Shown: positions 53,578 through 62,637, counted from the stretch's first letter. The stretch is DNA of 64,000 nt from Acidimicrobiia bacterium (GCA_030584185.1 CP129495.1:765608-829607), one strand, 5' to 3'. Made by a program: numbers and translations. Notes: generated from the letters alone by a model not told the origin.

Positions 53578-54881
53578 GAGAGGACCTCGACGATCGGGGC
53601 CAGCTTGAGGCGGGTCTCTTCCAGCTCGGCTGCAGGCTCGCTCTCGGCAACGATGCCGCTCCCGGCGAAGGCGGTCACCCGATCACCCCGCACCAGGGCG
53701 CAGCGAAGGGCGATCGCCAACTCTCCGTCGCCGCCGGAGTCGGCCCAGCCCACGCCGCCGGTGTACCAGCCGCGGTCGAAACCCTCGATCTTGGCGATGA
53801 ACGCCACGGCCTCGTTGCGGGGATACCCCCCGACCGCGGCAGTCGGGTGCAGTGCCCCCGCCAGCTCGAGGAGCCGGGAAGAAGTCGTGCCGCCGATCGG
53901 AGTAGCCAGGTGCTGCACACTCCCGAACCGCTCGAGGCGCGGCGACGGTGACCGGTGCAAGGTGGTGACCAGGGGCTCGAGCCGGGCCATCGCATCCTCG
54001 ACGACGATCTCGTGCTCCCACCGATCCTTGTCGCTGGCCAACAGGGCCTCGCCGAGCCGCCGATCGCGACCGGCATCGGGGTCACGCCGCGCCGAGCCTG
54101 CGAGGGGGCTCAAGTGGAACGTCTCGCCTCGCCGCTCGACCAGCAGTTCGGGACTGGCGCCGACGAACGCTCCCTCACCCTCCTGCCAGGCGAACACCCG
54201 GCAGGACGGGTGCAGGTCGCGCAGCCGGGCAGCAAGATCGAACGGGTCGATCGGCAGGGACCGCTTCACGGTCACCGAGCGGGCGAGCACCACCTTGCGC
54301 ATGGCACCGGCGCGGATGGCGGCGACCGCCTCGTCGACTTCGCCCAGATACTCGGACGGGGGCGGCCGTTCCTCCATCTGTGGCGGGGTGTCGTCCGGGC
54401 GGCTCCGTGGCGCCTCCACCCTGGGCATGGTCGCCAGCTGCCCGAGCACGGCCTGTCCGTCCGAACCCGGGGCGAGGACCAGGACGAGGCGGGTTCGCCC
54501 GCCGTCACCGATGACCGCCACCTCCGGCACCACGGCCGTGGCTGCGCCGAACCCCTCCCACTCGACGGCGGCGGGGCCGGCCTCGTCGAAGGAGAACCCG
54601 ATCAGGACCGGGAGGTCTCTCTCGAGCCCGACGATATCGGCGTCGATGGCGCCGAACCTTCCATGACCGGATGCCGAGAATCGGCGGGCCACGCCGAGCG
54701 CCCCGATCGCCCGGCCCTCGGGTGACGAAAAGCAGGCGGCGAAGCCAAAGGCCGACGCACCCGAGCGGACCAGATCGAACGGATCGAGGTCGAGTTCGAC
54801 CTCGACGCGGCGGAGTCCGCCACCCGAGGCATCCGAGATCCCGGCGGCGAGCGTTCTCAGGATCCGTTCCGACAGCAGCAT
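53574..54881 (-). CDS. menF: Isochorismate synthase
   Basis: The 435-residue protein turns chorismate to isochorismate, feeding MenD. It has the chorismate-binding core (KVVLARSVTVKR lysine, FVGASPELLVERRG, SPLAGSARR, HEIVVEDA metal Glu, FGSVQHLATPIGG, FAGSGIVAES). The lysine in KVVLARS fits an isochorismate synthase rather than a salicylate synthase. TAGCAT (minus strand, 54891-54896) is 9 nt before the ATG. menC, menH and menG are not in the window. Confidence 0.92.
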   Translation of the reverse strand: MLLSERILRTLAAGISDASGGGLRRVEVELDLDPFDLVRSGASAFGFAACFSSPEGRAIGALGVARRFSASGHGRFGAIDADIVGLERDLPVLIGFSFDEAGPAAVEWEGFGAATAVVPEVAVIGDGGRTRLVLVLAPGSDGQAVLGQLATMPRVEAPRSRPDDTPPQMEERPPPSEYLGEVDEAVAAIRAGAMRKVVLARSVTVKRSLPIDPFDLAARLRDLHPSCRVFAWQEGEGAFVGASPELLVERRGETFHLSPLAGSARRDPDAGRDRRLGEALLASDKDRWEHEIVVEDAMARLEPLVTTLHRSPSPRLERFGSVQHLATPIGGTTSSRLLELAGALHPTAAVGGYPRNEAVAFIAKIEGFDRGWYTGGVGWADSGGDGELAIALRCALVRGDRVTAFAGSGIVAESEPAAELEETRLKLAPIVEVLS

Positions 54882-54927
54882 GGGCCAGCGATGCTACCGA
54901 GCCGCCGATGGTGCGCCGGCCGGGCCA

Positions 54928-55602
54928 TCAGGAGAGCGGGTAGGGCTTCTCCTGCTTCTGGTCGTCCACCTGGAAGGTGAGGTGACTGTCCACCCTCACC
55001 ACTCCGGCAATGCGGCGAGTGAGCTCTTCGAGCAGGTTGGCCTCGGTTCGATTCTCCAGTTCGCCTCTCAGGGCGACCACACCATCGCTCACCGTCACCT
55101 CGATGGCGTCGGGTGGCAGGAACAGCAGGCGGCGCACGATGTCCTCGCGCACCTCGTCCTCGATCACCTCATCGGGCTTGGTGAACGCGCTCATCACGTC
55201 GGCGCGGCTGATGATTCCGACCAGCACGCCGCCACCGTCGATGACCGGAAGCCGGTTCACCTTTCGGTTGGCCATCACGCGGGCCGCCTCGCCGAGGTTC
55301 GTGTCGGGGGCCACGGTCAACACCTGTTCGGTCATCACCTCGCCCACGGTCTCGGCTCCGGGGTGGGCCGGGGGCTGGTCGCCGAAGAGTGCGTCGAGGA
55401 GGCTGAAACGGTAGGGCTGGTCACGCGTGGCCTCCTGGCGGAGGAAGTCGCCCTCGGTGACGATCCCGACCAGGCGACCGTCGCCATCCACCACCGGAAG
55501 CCCACTGACGCGGGCGTCGAGCATGGCACGCGCCGCCTCCTTGAGGCCGGTCTCCGGCGTGGTGGTGATCGGCTCCGTGGTCATCAGGTCTCGAACCTTC
55601 AT
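54928..55602 (-). CDS. CBS-CBS-BON domain protein
   Basis: The 224-residue protein has two CBS domains (residues about 7-58 and 85-140, with MTTEPITTTPETGL and MTEQVLTVAPDTNL) and a C-terminal BON domain (about 150-212). CBS pairs bind adenine nucleotides and sense energy state. In mycobacteria, two-CBS proteins such as Hrp1 belong to the DosR regulon. The gene lies downstream of the universal stress protein and response regulator on the same strand, probably in one operon. Confidence 0.87.
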   Translation of the reverse strand: MKVRDLMTTEPITTTPETGLKEAARAMLDARVSGLPVVDGDGRLVGIVTEGDFLRQEATRDQPYRFSLLDALFGDQPPAHPGAETVGEVMTEQVLTVAPDTNLGEAARVMANRKVNRLPVIDGGGVLVGIISRADVMSAFTKPDEVIEDEVREDIVRRLLFLPPDAIEVTVSDGVVALRGELENRTEANLLEELTRRIAGVVRVDSHLTFQVDDQKQEKPYPLS

Positions 55603-55603
55603 C

Positions 55604-56035
55604 TCACTCCTCCTGGTAACGAACCACTAGTACGTCACAGCGGGCATGGTTTGCCACACGATGGCTGGTGCTGCCCAGGAGCAGCGACGCCAGGTCGCCC
55701 CGGCCCCTGCTGCCCACGACCACCAGCTCGGCCCCCACCTCGGCGGCATGCTCGACCAGAGCGTCGGGGGGATACCCCTCGATGTCGATTCGCCGCACCT
55801 CCACGGTGGCGCCTTGGAGCGCAGGCGCCATCCTCTCCCAGACCGCATGCCGCTGGGCGGCGGCGAACTCCTCACCGATGGTCGGCACCCCACCCATCGC
55901 CGCCAGCACTGTCACCGGGACATGGGTGACGTGCACCGCATCGACGCTCGCCTCGAGAACGGCGGCATAACGAAGCGCCGTCCGCAGCGCATTCTCGGCG
56001 GTGGGACTGTCGTCGACACCGACCACGATCCTCAT
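55604..56035 (-). CDS. Universal stress protein
   Basis: The 143-residue UspA-fold protein has the ATP-binding motif GSRGRGDLASLLLGSTSHRV, with RIVVGVDDSPTAENAL at its start. Such proteins act in dormancy and stress survival in mycobacteria. ATG 56035 overlaps the response regulator stop by 4 nt, so the two genes are co-translated. The next gene starts 1 bp after its stop. Confidence 0.9.
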   Translation of the reverse strand: MRIVVGVDDSPTAENALRTALRYAAVLEASVDAVHVTHVPVTVLAAMGGVPTIGEEFAAAQRHAVWERMAPALQGATVEVRRIDIEGYPPDALVEHAAEVGAELVVVGSRGRGDLASLLLGSTSHRVANHARCDVLVVRYQEE

Positions 56036-56709
56036 TGCGGCCACTGCTCCGGTGGATAGCGGTTCTCGTGCTCTGCCGCCACCCGGGCGACGTACGCCGC
56101 CGCCTCGGCACGACGGCTCATCTCCAGCTTGGCGAGCACGTTCGACACGTAGTTCTTGACCGTCTTCTCGGCGAGGAACATCTCCTCGGCTATCTGCCGG
56201 TTGGTGAGGCCGACGGCGATGTAGTCGAGGATCTTGCGCTCCTGCTTGGAGAGCCGGGCCAGCAGCGGATCGGCCGTCTCCTCACCCCGGATTCGCCTGA
56301 AGACGCGTTCGGTCATCTCCGGATCGAGCAGCGACTCGCCGCGCCCCACCTTGTGGATGCTCTCCACGAGTTCGTTGCCCTTGATCTGCTTGAGCACGTA
56401 CCCGGAAGCCCCGGCCATGATCGATGAGAAGAGTGCCTCCTCGTCGGCAAAGGAGGTGAGCATCAGCACCCTGATCTCGGGCCAGCGCGCCCGGATCTCC
56501 CGACACGCCTCGATCCCGGAACCGTCGGGGAGTCGCACGTCGAGGATCACGATGTCGGGCTGGTCGAAGCCGACGCGGCGGATCGCTTCTTCCACCGAGC
56601 CCGCTTCACCTACCACCTCGATACCCTCGTGGCCGTCGAGCAGGGAGCGCACCCCCTGCCGAACCACCTCGTGGTCGTCCACCAACTCGACCCGCAGGAC
56701 GTCTTTCAC
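56032..56709 (-). CDS. DosR/DevR-like response regulator (NarL type)
   Basis: The 225-residue regulator has a receiver domain with phospho-acceptor D57 (VILDVRLPDGSG). The LuxR/NarL helix-turn-helix carries FLAEKTVKNYVSNVLAKL, nearly identical to the DosR recognition helix. GTG 56709 follows TATCGT (minus strand, 56716-56721) by 6 nt. The first gene of an operon with the stress protein and CBS-BON genes, it faces a GAF histidine kinase across a 123-bp spacer. DosR-type hypoxia or redox control is inferred. Confidence 0.9.
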   Translation of the reverse strand: MKDVLRVELVDDHEVVRQGVRSLLDGHEGIEVVGEAGSVEEAIRRVGFDQPDIVILDVRLPDGSGIEACREIRARWPEIRVLMLTSFADEEALFSSIMAGASGYVLKQIKGNELVESIHKVGRGESLLDPEMTERVFRRIRGEETADPLLARLSKQERKILDYIAVGLTNRQIAEEMFLAEKTVKNYVSNVLAKLEMSRRAEAAAYVARVAAEHENRYPPEQWPQ

Positions 56710-56753
56710 ATGCCCACGATATCGCGTCACGGCACCCAGGCACCGGCCCATCG

Positions 56754-56782
56754 GGGACACTGTTCGAAGGGACCATGGTCAC
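56754..56782. promoter_or_regulatory. DosR-box-like sequence between the regulator and kinase genes
   Basis: GGGACCATGGTCAC (56769-56782) fits the pattern GGGAC-N4-GTCCC, with GTCAC in the second half. It matches 8 of 11 fixed positions of the mycobacterial box GGGACTTNNGNCCCT. A second GGGAC begins at 56754, 15 bp away. The sites lie between two divergent starts and near the expected -40 to -70 region of both genes. Confidence 0.5.
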
Positions 56783-56832
56783 ACCGTGGACGGTAGGGAT
56801 GCCGCCAGGCGCGACCCGTAGACTCCCGGTCG

Positions 56833-57981
56833 ATGGTCGACTTCTCGTCGGAGCGAATTCGGGACCTGGTGGTGGCGGCGGCCAACGTCGCCGGACAGAT
56901 CGATCTCTCGTCGCTGTTGCACTCGACGGTCACGACCGCCGTCGAGCTCACCGGCGCCCGTTACGGGGCGCTGGGCGTTCTCGGGGAGCACGGAACGCTG
57001 GTCGACTTCGTCCATGTCGGCATGAGCCCCGAGGATGCCGCCCGCATCTCCCATTTCCCGAGGGGCGACGGCGTGCTCGGCACCATCACCCGGCGGGCCG
57101 AGACCGTCCGGCTCGAGGATGTCGCCGATCACCCCGACTCGGTCGGATTCCCGGAGCACCACCCGGCGATGCACTCCTTCCTCGGCGTTCCGGTGCGGGT
57201 CGGCGACCGGGTGTTCGGCAACCTCTACCTGACGGAGAAGGAGGGCGGGTTCACCGACGCCGACCAGACCCTGGTCGAGTTCCTGGCGGTCACCGCGGGC
57301 GCCGCCGTGTCCACCATTCGCCTGCAGCAGCGGTTGAGGCGCGCCGCACTGCAGGAGGATCGGGAGCGGATCGCTCGCGACCTCCACGACTCGATCATCC
57401 AGGACCTCTTCGCCCTCGGCCTCGACCTGCAGCGCGCCTCCGGCCAGGTGCGCTCGGAACCGGAGTCGGTGGAACAGCGCCTGGCATCCGGTGTCGACCG
57501 CCTCGACGACGCCATCGCCTCGCTGCGCCGGTACATCTTCGACCTGCGTCCTCCTCTGTGGGCCCGACCCGAGATGGATGTCGAGCTGCGCCGCCTGGTC
57601 ACCGACATCTCTGCTCCGTACGGGATCGCGGTCGGCGTCGAGGTCGACTGCCCGCCCCAGGTGCCGGAGCCGCCCCTCAGCGACCACGTGCTCGCAGTGG
57701 TGAAGGAGACGGTGAGCAACGCCCTGCGGCACGCCCGAGCGTCGAGCATCGACGTGCGTGTGGCCTGCGACGGCTCCCGGCTGCTGATAAGCGTCGTCGA
57801 CGACGGCGTCGGCTTCGATCCGAGCGTTCAGTACGGCGGTCTCGGCCTCCCCAACCTGGTGAGACGGGTGAACGTCGTGGGCGGCGAGTACAAGCTTGAC
57901 AGCGCCCCGGGGAAGGGAACCGTGGTGATGGTGTCCCTGCCCTTGAGCGCCAGCGGAGCGGACCCGACCGGGTCGGAGTGA
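56833..57981 (+). CDS. GAF sensor histidine kinase, DosS/DevS-like
   Basis: The 382-residue kinase has one GAF domain (residues about 20-165), a HisKA_3 domain with H185 in RIARDLHDSIIQDLFALGL, and a HATPase (N-box VKETVSNALRHARA and GLGLPNL). The GAF segment VGFPEHHPAMHSFLGVPV aligns with the DosS region holding its heme ligand His149, with H110 in that place. Heme sensing of O2, NO or CO is therefore possible. TAGACT (56819-56824) is 8 nt before the ATG. The single GAF differs from the two in DosS. Confidence 0.88.
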   Translation: MVDFSSERIRDLVVAAANVAGQIDLSSLLHSTVTTAVELTGARYGALGVLGEHGTLVDFVHVGMSPEDAARISHFPRGDGVLGTITRRAETVRLEDVADHPDSVGFPEHHPAMHSFLGVPVRVGDRVFGNLYLTEKEGGFTDADQTLVEFLAVTAGAAVSTIRLQQRLRRAALQEDRERIARDLHDSIIQDLFALGLDLQRASGQVRSEPESVEQRLASGVDRLDDAIASLRRYIFDLRPPLWARPEMDVELRRLVTDISAPYGIAVGVEVDCPPQVPEPPLSDHVLAVVKETVSNALRHARASSIDVRVACDGSRLLISVVDDGVGFDPSVQYGGLGLPNLVRRVNVVGGEYKLDSAPGKGTVVMVSLPLSASGADPTGSE

Positions 57982-57991
57982 ACGCCCGGAC

Positions 57992-58006
57992 GGGACCGTC
58001 GGCCTG
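57992..58006. promoter_or_regulatory. DosR-box-like sequence upstream of the PPDK gene
   Basis: GGGACCGTCGGCCTG lies 49 bp before the PPDK ATG and matches 8 of the 11 fixed positions of GGGACTTNNGNCCCT. It also forms an imperfect inverted repeat with GGTCC 4 bp later. Control of PPDK by the adjacent regulator is an inference. Confidence 0.4.
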
Positions 58007-58054
58007 GTCCGATCGACGTTCGACCCTGGCGACGTCAGGAGTTTGGTGGGCAGA

Positions 58055-60688
58055 ATGACGGTGATGGCGCGGTACGCCTACGACTTCGACCACCCCGGCG
58101 AGCCCGATCCCGACCTGCTCGGCGGGAAGGGGGCCGGGCTGGCCACCATGACCCGGCTCGGGCTTCCGGTACCCCCCGGGTTCACCCTCACCACCGAAGC
58201 CTGCCTGCTCACCCTCGAGGAGGGCGGGCTTCCCGAGACCATGTGGACGGAGGCGGTGGACGCGGTGCGCCGCCTCGAGGAACGGACCGGAAGGCGGCTG
58301 GGGGGCGACGGCGGCAGAGCGCCGCTGCTGCTCTCGGTGCGGTCGGGCGCCCGGTTCTCGATGCCAGGGATGATGGACACCGTCCTCAACCTGGGTTGCA
58401 CCGCCGGGACGGTCGACGCCCTGATCGCCTGGTCCGGGAACCCGCACTTCGCCTGGGACGCCGCCCGGCGGTTCGTGCAGACCTACGCCAAGGTCGTGCT
58501 CGGGATCGACGAGATGAGGTTCCAGGAGGTGCTCACCGACCTGCGTGAGCGCCGGGGGGTGCCCGACGACGCCTCTCTCACCCCGGAGGACCTCGAGGAG
58601 GCCGAGTCGAGGTTCCGCCGGATCGTGGCGGAGGTCGGCGAGGAGATCCCCGCCGACCCTCTCCACCAGCTGCACGCCGCAGTGGAGGCGGTGTTCGGCT
58701 CGTGGAACAACAGGCGCGCCCGCGAGTACCGCCGCATCCATGGGATCTCCGAGAGTCTGGGGACCGCCGCCAACGTGCAGATGATGGTGTTCGGCGATCT
58801 GGGCGAGGATTCCGGGACGGGGGTGTGCTTCACCCGCAACCCGGCGACCGGAGAGAACCGCCCCTACGGCGACTACCTCCCCGACGCCCAGGGGGAGGAC
58901 GTGGTGGCGGGGATCCGCAACACCCTCGACCTCGACGCCCTCGCCGGGCGCCACCCGCAGCACCACGCCCAGCTGGTCGAGGTGATGGGGACGCTGGAGG
59001 GTCACTACAAGGACATGTGCGACATCGAGTTCACAATCGAGCGCGAGGTCTTGTGGATCCTGCAGACCCGTGTCGGGAAGCGCACCGCCGCCGCCGCCGT
59101 GCGGATGTCGGTGGAGATGGAGTCCGAGGGGCTGATCGACCGCCGCACCGCCCTGCTCCGGGTGGATCCCTCGACGCTGGAGCAGCTTCTGCATCCCCGG
59201 CTGGTGGAGCCGGTGGAGGCGGACCCGATAGCCACCGGGCTCAACGCCTCGCCGGGCGCTGCCCGGGGCGAGGCGGTGTTCGACGCCGACCGCGCCGTCG
59301 AGGTGGCGGCCACCGGGACGCCGGTGATCCTGGTGCGGTGGGAGACCACCCCGGACGACATCCACGGGATGGCAGCGGCTCAGGGGATCCTCACCAGCCA
59401 CGGCGGCCGCACCAGCCACGCCGCGGTGGTGGCCCGGGGAATGGGGATCCCGGCCGTGACCGGCGCCGGGATGATCGCGGTGGACCAGGCGGCCCGACGG
59501 TTCACCGTCGACGGGGTCGTGGTGTCCGAGGGCGACATGATCACCCTCGACGGCGGGACCGGACGGGTGTACCTGGGCGGCCTCCCGGTGACCTCACCGG
59601 AACCGGGACCCGAGCTCGAGGTGCTGCTCTCCTGGGCCGACGAGATCCGCCGGCTCGGGGTCCGGGCCAACGCCGACGACGGTCCAGGCGCTAGGGAGGC
59701 GGCCCGCTGGGGTGCGGAGGGGATCGGCCTGGCCCGCACCGAGCACATGTTCATGGGCGACCGCCTCCCCGTGGTGCGCCGGGTGATCCTGCAGGACGAG
59801 CCCGAGGCGGCCCTGGCCGAGTTGCAGCGCCTGCAGGTCGGCGATTTCGAGACGCTGCTCGAGGCCATGGACGGCAAGCCGGTGGTGGTGCGCCTCCTCG
59901 ACCCGCCGCTTCACGAGTTCCTCCCCTCGCGCCTCGACCTCTATGAGGAGCGCGCCGCACTGACCGCCGCCGGGGGCGACACCGTGGAGGTCGACCGCAT
60001 GGTGGAGGCGGTGAAGCGCCTCGAGGAGGCCAACCCGATGATGGGTCTGCGCGGGGTACGCCTCGGCGTGGTCCGCCCCGAGCTGTATCGGGCTCAGGTG
60101 CGCGCCGCCCTGGAGGCGGTTCGACTGCGGCTGGATGCCGGGGGCGACCCACGGCTGGAGATCATGATCCCGCTGGTGGCTACCGGGGCCGAGCTCTCGC
60201 TGATGGAGGGGATGATCCAGGAGGAGGTGGCTGCGGTCGGCCTGGAGCGCGAGGTGCCGGTGGGGACCATGATCGAGATCCCCCGCGCCGCCCTGTGCGC
60301 CGGCGAGCTGGCCACCCATGCCGCCTTCTTCTCGTTCGGGACGAACGACCTCACACAGATGACTTTCGGTATCAGCCGCGACGACGCCCAGGAGGCCTTC
60401 CTGCGGCGATACCTGGACGAGGGCATGCTCGCCTCCGACCCGTTCGCCACCCTCGACATCGCCGGGGTGGGCAGGCTCATCGAGATCGCTGCCGCCGAGG
60501 GTCGGGCGGCGCGGCCCGGCCTGGAGCTGGGAATCTGCGGCGAGCACGGCGGCGACCCGGCGACCATCGCCTTCTGCGAGCGGGCAGGGCTCGACTACGT
60601 GTCGTGCAGCCCGCCCCGGGTGCCGATCGCCCGGCTGGCGGCGGCCCAGGCGACCATCGGCGGGGAGGCCGGCCGGGCCTCGGTGTGA
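58055..60688 (+). CDS. ppdK: Pyruvate phosphate dikinase
   Basis: PPDK interconverts pyruvate, ATP and Pi with PEP, AMP and PPi. The 877-residue protein has the N-terminal ATP-grasp domain (LLGGKGAGLATM and SVRSGARFSMPGMMDTVLNLG), the swivelling phosphohistidine domain (GGRTSHAAVVARGMG) and the PEP/pyruvate barrel (GLARTEHMF, FSFGTNDLTQMTFG, ICGEHGGDP). With the ATG at 58055, the catalytic histidine is H455, the same number as in the Clostridium symbiosum enzyme, which supports this start. TTG 58043 and GTG 58046 are alternatives. No PPDK regulatory protein is adjacent. Confidence 0.95.
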   Translation: MTVMARYAYDFDHPGEPDPDLLGGKGAGLATMTRLGLPVPPGFTLTTEACLLTLEEGGLPETMWTEAVDAVRRLEERTGRRLGGDGGRAPLLLSVRSGARFSMPGMMDTVLNLGCTAGTVDALIAWSGNPHFAWDAARRFVQTYAKVVLGIDEMRFQEVLTDLRERRGVPDDASLTPEDLEEAESRFRRIVAEVGEEIPADPLHQLHAAVEAVFGSWNNRRAREYRRIHGISESLGTAANVQMMVFGDLGEDSGTGVCFTRNPATGENRPYGDYLPDAQGEDVVAGIRNTLDLDALAGRHPQHHAQLVEVMGTLEGHYKDMCDIEFTIEREVLWILQTRVGKRTAAAAVRMSVEMESEGLIDRRTALLRVDPSTLEQLLHPRLVEPVEADPIATGLNASPGAARGEAVFDADRAVEVAATGTPVILVRWETTPDDIHGMAAAQGILTSHGGRTSHAAVVARGMGIPAVTGAGMIAVDQAARRFTVDGVVVSEGDMITLDGGTGRVYLGGLPVTSPEPGPELEVLLSWADEIRRLGVRANADDGPGAREAARWGAEGIGLARTEHMFMGDRLPVVRRVILQDEPEAALAELQRLQVGDFETLLEAMDGKPVVVRLLDPPLHEFLPSRLDLYEERAALTAAGGDTVEVDRMVEAVKRLEEANPMMGLRGVRLGVVRPELYRAQVRAALEAVRLRLDAGGDPRLEIMIPLVATGAELSLMEGMIQEEVAAVGLEREVPVGTMIEIPRAALCAGELATHAAFFSFGTNDLTQMTFGISRDDAQEAFLRRYLDEGMLASDPFATLDIAGVGRLIEIAAAEGRAARPGLELGICGEHGGDPATIAFCERAGLDYVSCSPPRVPIARLAAAQATIGGEAGRASV

Positions 60689-61026
60689 GGGGGGCGAGGG
60701 CACACTCAGGTGCACACGCGGGAAGCTTGGGCGAAGCCACCCGAACCAGACCCGCCTCCTCCTGATTCGCTTGGTGACAGCGCCGGGGTACGTGTACCGG
60801 GGGCACCCGAGATACCCTGCTCTACTCGCCCATGATTGACAGCGAGAGTTGCACCACGATTCGGTCAGCGGCACCACCTTGTCGCGGGCAGCCCACTCCG
60901 GGGCGATCACGGAGCTGTCTAGTTGGATGATGCACTCAATACCCAAGCCCGTAGCAGCGCTGACATGGTCTCGGCCATTGACAGGAAGTGGCACAGGGTG
61001 TACGCTGACGGAGTAAGGGAGGATCC
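60689..61026. other. 338-bp intergenic region with a promoter
   Basis: No convincing gene is seen. A TTGACA at 60836-60841 has no good -10. The useful feature is the promoter at 60978-61006. A minus-strand frame through 60690-60940 has protein-like codon use and may be a decayed gene fragment, but I cannot identify it. Confidence 0.5.
60978..61006 (+). promoter_or_regulatory. Sigma-70-type promoter of the secreted protein gene at 61027
   Basis: TTGACA (60978-60983), a 17-nt spacer, and TACGCT (61001-61006) form a good promoter. The leader would be about 14 nt, ending in GGGAGGA before GTG 61027. Confidence 0.75.
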
Positions 61027-61686
61027 GTGGGAGGGTTCGTCGGCCGCATCCTTCAAAGCAGACTGGTCGTTTCCCTCGGCCTCGCGTGGTCGCTCTTTGT
61101 CGTTGGATCGGTCGTAGCACCGTCCATCGCTCTTGCCTATTCCCATGGTTACGCATATCCATCGGGCTGCGACGCCGATGTCGACATCTATCGGAACCCG
61201 TATCTCGACTCCGATCCCCACAGCCTGTACGGGACCTGCTGGACTCGCCGCTACTCGCCGGGATACACCGCCGGCGGGCTCACTGCTTGGGTTCAAGCCT
61301 CCATCGACGGCGAGGGCTACTCATTGACAGTCGACGGGTACTTCGGGCCGGCGACTGAGTCGAAAGTCAAGTCCTGGCAGACAGCTCGCGGAATCACATC
61401 CGATGGCATCGTCGGCAACAACAGCTGGGTTCGAATGGACGAATGGGGAACCGTCAGGGCCTGGACCCTGGTCGGGACCTGTGGCTCCCAGGGCACACCT
61501 GGTGTCCAGTACCTCAAGAACGAACATCCAACAGACCCATTTCTCGCAATCCGGCCGTGTGCTGGAGCAGTCAATGGGGTCCCCAACGGTAGTTACTGCC
61601 TCCAAGTTGACACTTCCTGGTACTACGTGCGCGCAGACGCCACGCCTCCCGGGAGTTGGCCTGGCGACGACTGCCTGCCGATCTAG
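61027..61686 (+). CDS. Secreted protein with peptidoglycan-binding-like domain
   Basis: The 219-residue protein has a long basic signal peptide (residues about 1-37), a Tyr- and Cys-rich segment, and a PG_binding_1-like domain (about 98-138, SLTVDGYFGPATESKVKSWQ and DGIVGNNSW). The C-terminus has several Cys that may form disulfides. It has a strong GGGAGGA site. It may be a secreted wall-binding effector or hydrolase accessory protein. No catalytic domain is evident. Confidence 0.8.
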   Translation: MGGFVGRILQSRLVVSLGLAWSLFVVGSVVAPSIALAYSHGYAYPSGCDADVDIYRNPYLDSDPHSLYGTCWTRRYSPGYTAGGLTAWVQASIDGEGYSLTVDGYFGPATESKVKSWQTARGITSDGIVGNNSWVRMDEWGTVRAWTLVGTCGSQGTPGVQYLKNEHPTDPFLAIRPCAGAVNGVPNGSYCLQVDTSWYYVRADATPPGSWPGDDCLPI

Positions 61687-61701
61687 GAGGGATTCGGGCC
61701 G

Positions 61702-62637
61702 ATGATTAGAGGTCAAGGCGAACAACCTGTGAGGAAGGGTCGGCAAGTCTCAGGGCCGATTGCCGCGGCTATGGCCATGCTGCTCATTGCCCCTGTCGTC
61801 GCGATCGGCGCGGTGAGTGCCGCCGGCGACGATCCGCCTCCGCAGACCAAGGAACTACACCTGAGTTCCAATGCCCGGGACCTGGCGTCGGTCTCCGAGG
61901 GCCTCTCCCCCAACCTGGCGCCCGACTCTGCCCCGGCCACGGCCGTCGGCCTGGAGGAGCTGACGCTGACGCCGGCCGAAGCCGCCCAAGCCTTCGGGGC
62001 CACCGACCCTGCCGCCGAGGCCCTCAGGAGGACCCGCACACCGGCGGACCAGGCACCCGCGCCCAATGAGATTCGCGCCGCACTCGCTCTGATCGAGTCG
62101 GCGCTGTCTGAGCGTGGCGCCATCGGTGGCGCGATCTTCTGGCCTGGCTGGGGGTTCGGCTACCGGGGCACGGCTCCCGGGTTTCAGACCTGGGTGGACG
62201 TCGATGTCTACCCGAGCATCGACGGTTCCCTGGAGCTCATCGCCAGACGCGAACTGGCGGCCTACTCGATGGTCGAGGAGGACCTCCCGCCGGATACACC
62301 GGCCGGCCGGGTCTGGCTGGGCGAAGGTGTCGCCTACGGTCACAACTCGGGTGACGACCCCGATGAGTGGGTCGCCCTCGAGATCGGCTCCGAGCTCTTC
62401 CTCGTTCGGGTCTTCCATTCCGGAGGCCTCGAGAACCTGATTGGCCCGGATGCCTTCCTGCCGCTCGCCCTCGACCTCGTCGAGGTGCTGAGGGAGGTCG
62501 GGATGGCCCGAGACACACTCGCCTCGTCTCCGGCGTTCCAGGCAGACCCCTTGCTCGGACAGAAGATGCTGGTGGCCCTGGTCACCGACTGCGAAGACAT
62601 CTGCGGGCCCGTTTCGACCCGAGGTCCCGATCGGTAG
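61702..62637 (+). CDS. Secreted protein of unknown function
   Basis: The 311-residue protein has a basic start, a signal peptide near residues 18-40, a Pro/Ala-rich linker, and a globular domain (WVDVDVYPSIDGSLELI, WVALEIGSELFLVRVFHSGG). Two Cys lie near the C-terminus. No family recognised. It begins 15 bp after the previous gene and is likely in one transcript with it. Confidence 0.68.
   Translation: MIRGQGEQPVRKGRQVSGPIAAAMAMLLIAPVVAIGAVSAAGDDPPPQTKELHLSSNARDLASVSEGLSPNLAPDSAPATAVGLEELTLTPAEAAQAFGATDPAAEALRRTRTPADQAPAPNEIRAALALIESALSERGAIGGAIFWPGWGFGYRGTAPGFQTWVDVDVYPSIDGSLELIARRELAAYSMVEEDLPPDTPAGRVWLGEGVAYGHNSGDDPDEWVALEIGSELFLVRVFHSGGLENLIGPDAFLPLALDLVEVLREVGMARDTLASSPAFQADPLLGQKMLVALVTDCEDICGPVSTRGPDR

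Noticed and set aside
57677-59419. 580-codon minus-strand frame over ppdK
   Set aside because: It overlaps a strongly conserved gene in full and its product has no domain, so it is a codon-bias shadow.
60665-60681. gaggcc/ggcctc hairpin as ppdK terminator
   Set aside because: It lies inside the last codons of ppdK with a short 6-bp stem, so termination is not supported.
60690-60940. Minus-strand protein-like stretch in the spacer after ppdK
   Set aside because: Codon use looks partly real, but no start, family or conserved motif could be found, so I left it as intergenic.
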